DNA of 64,000 nucleotides. It comes from Pholis gunnellus. Its lineage: Eukaryota > Chordata > Actinopteri > Perciformes > Pholidae. The position numbers and the translations under genes were made by a program. Shown piece after piece: positions 61,831 to 64,000 of this stretch; position 1 is the stretch's first letter; every line of letters begins with the position of its first letter. The stretch lies in assembly GCA_910591455.2 (NCBI GenBank), contig OU342809.1, forward strand, positions 26,479,056 to 26,543,055, written 5' to 3'. The notes beneath the pieces were generated by a model. That model ran no database searches, was not told the DNA's origin, and saw only the letters and a list, made by a program, of their open reading frames with translations.

Positions 61831-63469
61831 TTTCAACTTTGCACTGACCCCAGGTGGCCAACATATCAGTCATTCCATATTTAAATTGGTGTACATCTGC
61901 TTAATGTCTTAATGTTTCGTCATTGTTCTAGAGATACTGGGACTAAGTCATGGGGAGGGTCCAAAGAAAATAATAAATGTGGGAGGGTCTAAGTAAAACA
62001 TTCAGTCCCTTCCCCACCAAAATATCTTCTGAATAAGGGACACAATAGTGAAAGAACAATTTTGTTTTTCAAATGTAGCTCCGATACACACATTTTAGAC
62101 TTGCATGAGAGAAATTTGAAGTGCAGCACTGAAAGCTGATGTTCCCTTGGGAAAGTGTGTTTGTGCTGGCTCCAGCTTCGGGCTCACTTGGCACAATCCT
62201 CGCTGCCTTCTGAAGAGGTCCGGGAAGCTTGGAGGCGTAAACAGGGCAGCCGGTTCAGAGGACTTAATAACACAAACTTCCTACCATTGGTAGTAGCAGA
62301 GGATCAGAGAGGGTCAGTGACACAAGTCTTTCTGTTTCAGTGAACACATCAGTTCAGCATCAACTATGGAGCTGACCTACCTGGTGTTAAGGTTAAGGTT
62401 AAGGACTCACTAATGAAGTTATGAGAACGAAGTGTGGCTTGAATCCTCTTCTGACACCTCTAAAGTACCTTATGATGAAAGAACAATAGCCATGGACTCC
62501 ATTAGTTCTTGGCTCCTTTCCATCTTTTACGCTGGGTTGTAGGCTAATGACTTATGCATTATGCATTGTTTCTTCCTGTGACACTGTGTTTAATTGGTTT
62601 ACCTTTACGAGTCAAGACTTTTATGGAACACCATGTCCACCTAACCGCTATCCAGCCCCTTCTGCCACCCTCTCTATTGTTTTCCTGGTCCCCTCCCCTC
62701 AAAATCACTTTCTCTCATGCTGCTTCTAATGAAAAATCCAAATTACTATTTTTAATTTAATTCTCATGTGATCGTGTTCTTTTTGAGGCTATCAAGATAA
62801 AATGACCCAAGTTTGACCACAGTTGTACCAATTATACAAAGAAGATACAACATGTTAATTAGTGAGCTGAAGAGCTGATGGAGTCAGGCTGGTTGTTTCC
62901 CCTCGTTCACTTCTTTGTACTAAGCAAACCAACTTCTTGCAGTAACTTGATATTTATCGTACGGTATCGATCTTCTCGTCTAACGTTTAGCAATAAAAGT
63001 AAATTTAAGTGTTTCCCAAAATGTCGCACTATTCCTTTAAAACTCAAAAATGTACATATATGAGCATGAGATTCATTCTTGAGCTTGAAAATTCAAAAGT
63101 TTGACAGAACCCAACCCCTAGGTCTCTCCAGAGCTTTCAACCGCATCACATGGCATTCATGAGAGGGCGGGGTTTTGTTGACCTGCAACCTCAGTGGCTG
63201 GCATTTCATCCGTAATATATTTCAATTTTTTTCGCCTGATGATGATAGCGTGGCTGAAAGCTGTGAAATCTCAAAGCTGAGGTAAATATTCTGCTCTATT
63301 AGTATTTACCATCTTCTCAACTGGCCCCTGAATATAGCACACATCTCCCTGTCCCTGCCCCTTTCTTCCCTTGTCCTCCCCCTCCCCTCCAGCATTATTC
63401 TCTTCCCTCTGCTCCCTCCCTTTCCTGCCGGCCTCTCAGCAAAGGATGTGTGTCTGGGAGGGAGCGCGA

Positions 63470-63540
63470 GAGAGAGAGAGAGAGAGTGTGTGTTTGTGTG
63501 TGTGTGTGTGTGTGAGAGAGTGTGTGTGTGAGTGGGAAGA
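63470..63540. repeat. (GA)n/(GT)n mixed microsatellite
   Basis: GAGAGAGAGA followed by GTGTGTGTG and GAGAGAGTGTGTG runs in front of the possible first exon. Confidence 0.9.
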
Positions 63541-63549
63541 GGAAAGCAG

Positions 63550-63762
63550 TCAGTAGAATGGATTTGTGCCCGCTCTCCATGCGTCCTCCTTCTTCATCTC
63601 TGTCTCATTTGTGTCCCTCTTCATCCTCCTCTGCAAGCATTGCAACCTGGGACCCTCAGTGCCAGCCCTCGGGGAAAAGGAGAGTCGTCAGGCGGACAGG
63701 CAGCTGAAAACCCAACTCCAATGTCTGCCAGGGATCTGAAGAATGGAGGGGACGAACTAGAA
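63550..63762 (+). other. Possible 5' exon of an unidentified gene
   Basis: Pyrimidine-rich and GC-richer sequence leads to an ATG at 63720 (MSARDLKNGGDELE) followed by a donor-like GTAACT at 63763. An upstream frame (63558-63707, MDLCPLSMRPPSSSLSHLCP) closes before it. I recognise no protein family. The next human genes in this region (AOAH and others) do not obviously match. It may be a real first exon or chance. Confidence 0.25.
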
Positions 63763-64000
63763 GGTAACTGGAGGCTGACACACACACTGTTTGCCAGCTG
63801 ACAACATTGCTAAAAGGCCGACGCCCACTTCTTCTAAAGTCTCTCAATAGCTAGAGACAAAACAAAGCGGTGAATGGCTACAGTGTGGCCTGTCTTTGAG
63901 AAAAATGAATGAACTGTTTCAAATACCAAAATCATTCAAGTATTAAGTTAAGAGTGAAGCATCAATTTGTGGGCGGGCCCTTTAACATTTGCCAGTCAGT

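Larger units (their letters stand above)
58940..63340. other. Intergenic sequence right of the anillin-like gene
   Basis: No conserved exon was found. Repeat-like parts are 59580-60020, a region ending in CAATAAAGCTCTGGG at 60810-60824 that resembles an LTR polyadenylation segment, and 61540-61830 (related to 22340-22700). Confidence 0.5.

Overview
This is a stretch of nuclear genome from a ray-finned (teleost, probably percomorph-type) fish. The evidence is the order septin-7 then anillin, which also sit close together on human 7p14, in conserved multi-exon genes with GT/AG introns, and the surrounding fish repeats: Tc1, hAT and TTAA-type small elements, L2/Rex-like LINE tails, (CA)n tracts and BED-finger transposase relics. 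There is no sign of bacterial or viral origin.

Layout. Bases 1-3711 hold the 5' part of a degraded LTR retroelement on the minus strand: LTR 2745-3711, a tRNA-Trp primer-binding site, and a broken gag with one CCHC knuckle. Bases 3712-7819 are repeat-rich intron with an internally deleted Tc1 element. Ten 3' coding exons of a septin-7 gene run on the plus strand from 7820 to 30777. The exons with the P-loop lie to the left of the window. A probable long 3'UTR continues to about 33540. A complete three-exon CC chemokine gene lies on the minus strand (35490-36043). A GC-rich, Pro/Ala-coding minisatellite block joined to an LTR-like repeat (36827-38945) follows, then AT-rich intergenic repeats. 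A 777-bp terminal-inverted-repeat element (41386-42162) ends about 90-150 bp before the anillin first exon. A complete anillin-like gene (untranslated exon ending 42312, coding 42966-58643, 23 coding exons, predicted 1273 residues) fills the plus strand, with a polyadenylation signal at 58915. From 58940 to the end I see mostly intergenic repeats and one possible first exon of another gene (63720-63762).

How the genes relate. Septin-7 is the central subunit of septin filaments, and anillin is the cytokinetic scaffold that recruits septins through its C-terminal region, so the two neighbours act in the same process (contractile ring, midbody, cortex). Their physical closeness is an old linkage and does not show shared regulation. 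The chemokine gene between them is a separate immune gene on the opposite strand.

Exon boundaries were worked out by eye from splice sites, reading frame and remembered family sequences. The anillin coding exons add up to 3822 nt (1274 codons) and the septin exons to 1044 nt (348 codons), both open throughout, which supports the models. No prokaryote-like defence system, CRISPR array or RNA gene was found. The most unusual items are a nested near-perfect inverted repeat in a septin-7 intron (26233-27115), the GC-rich repeat-coding retroelement, and non-canonical anillin exons.
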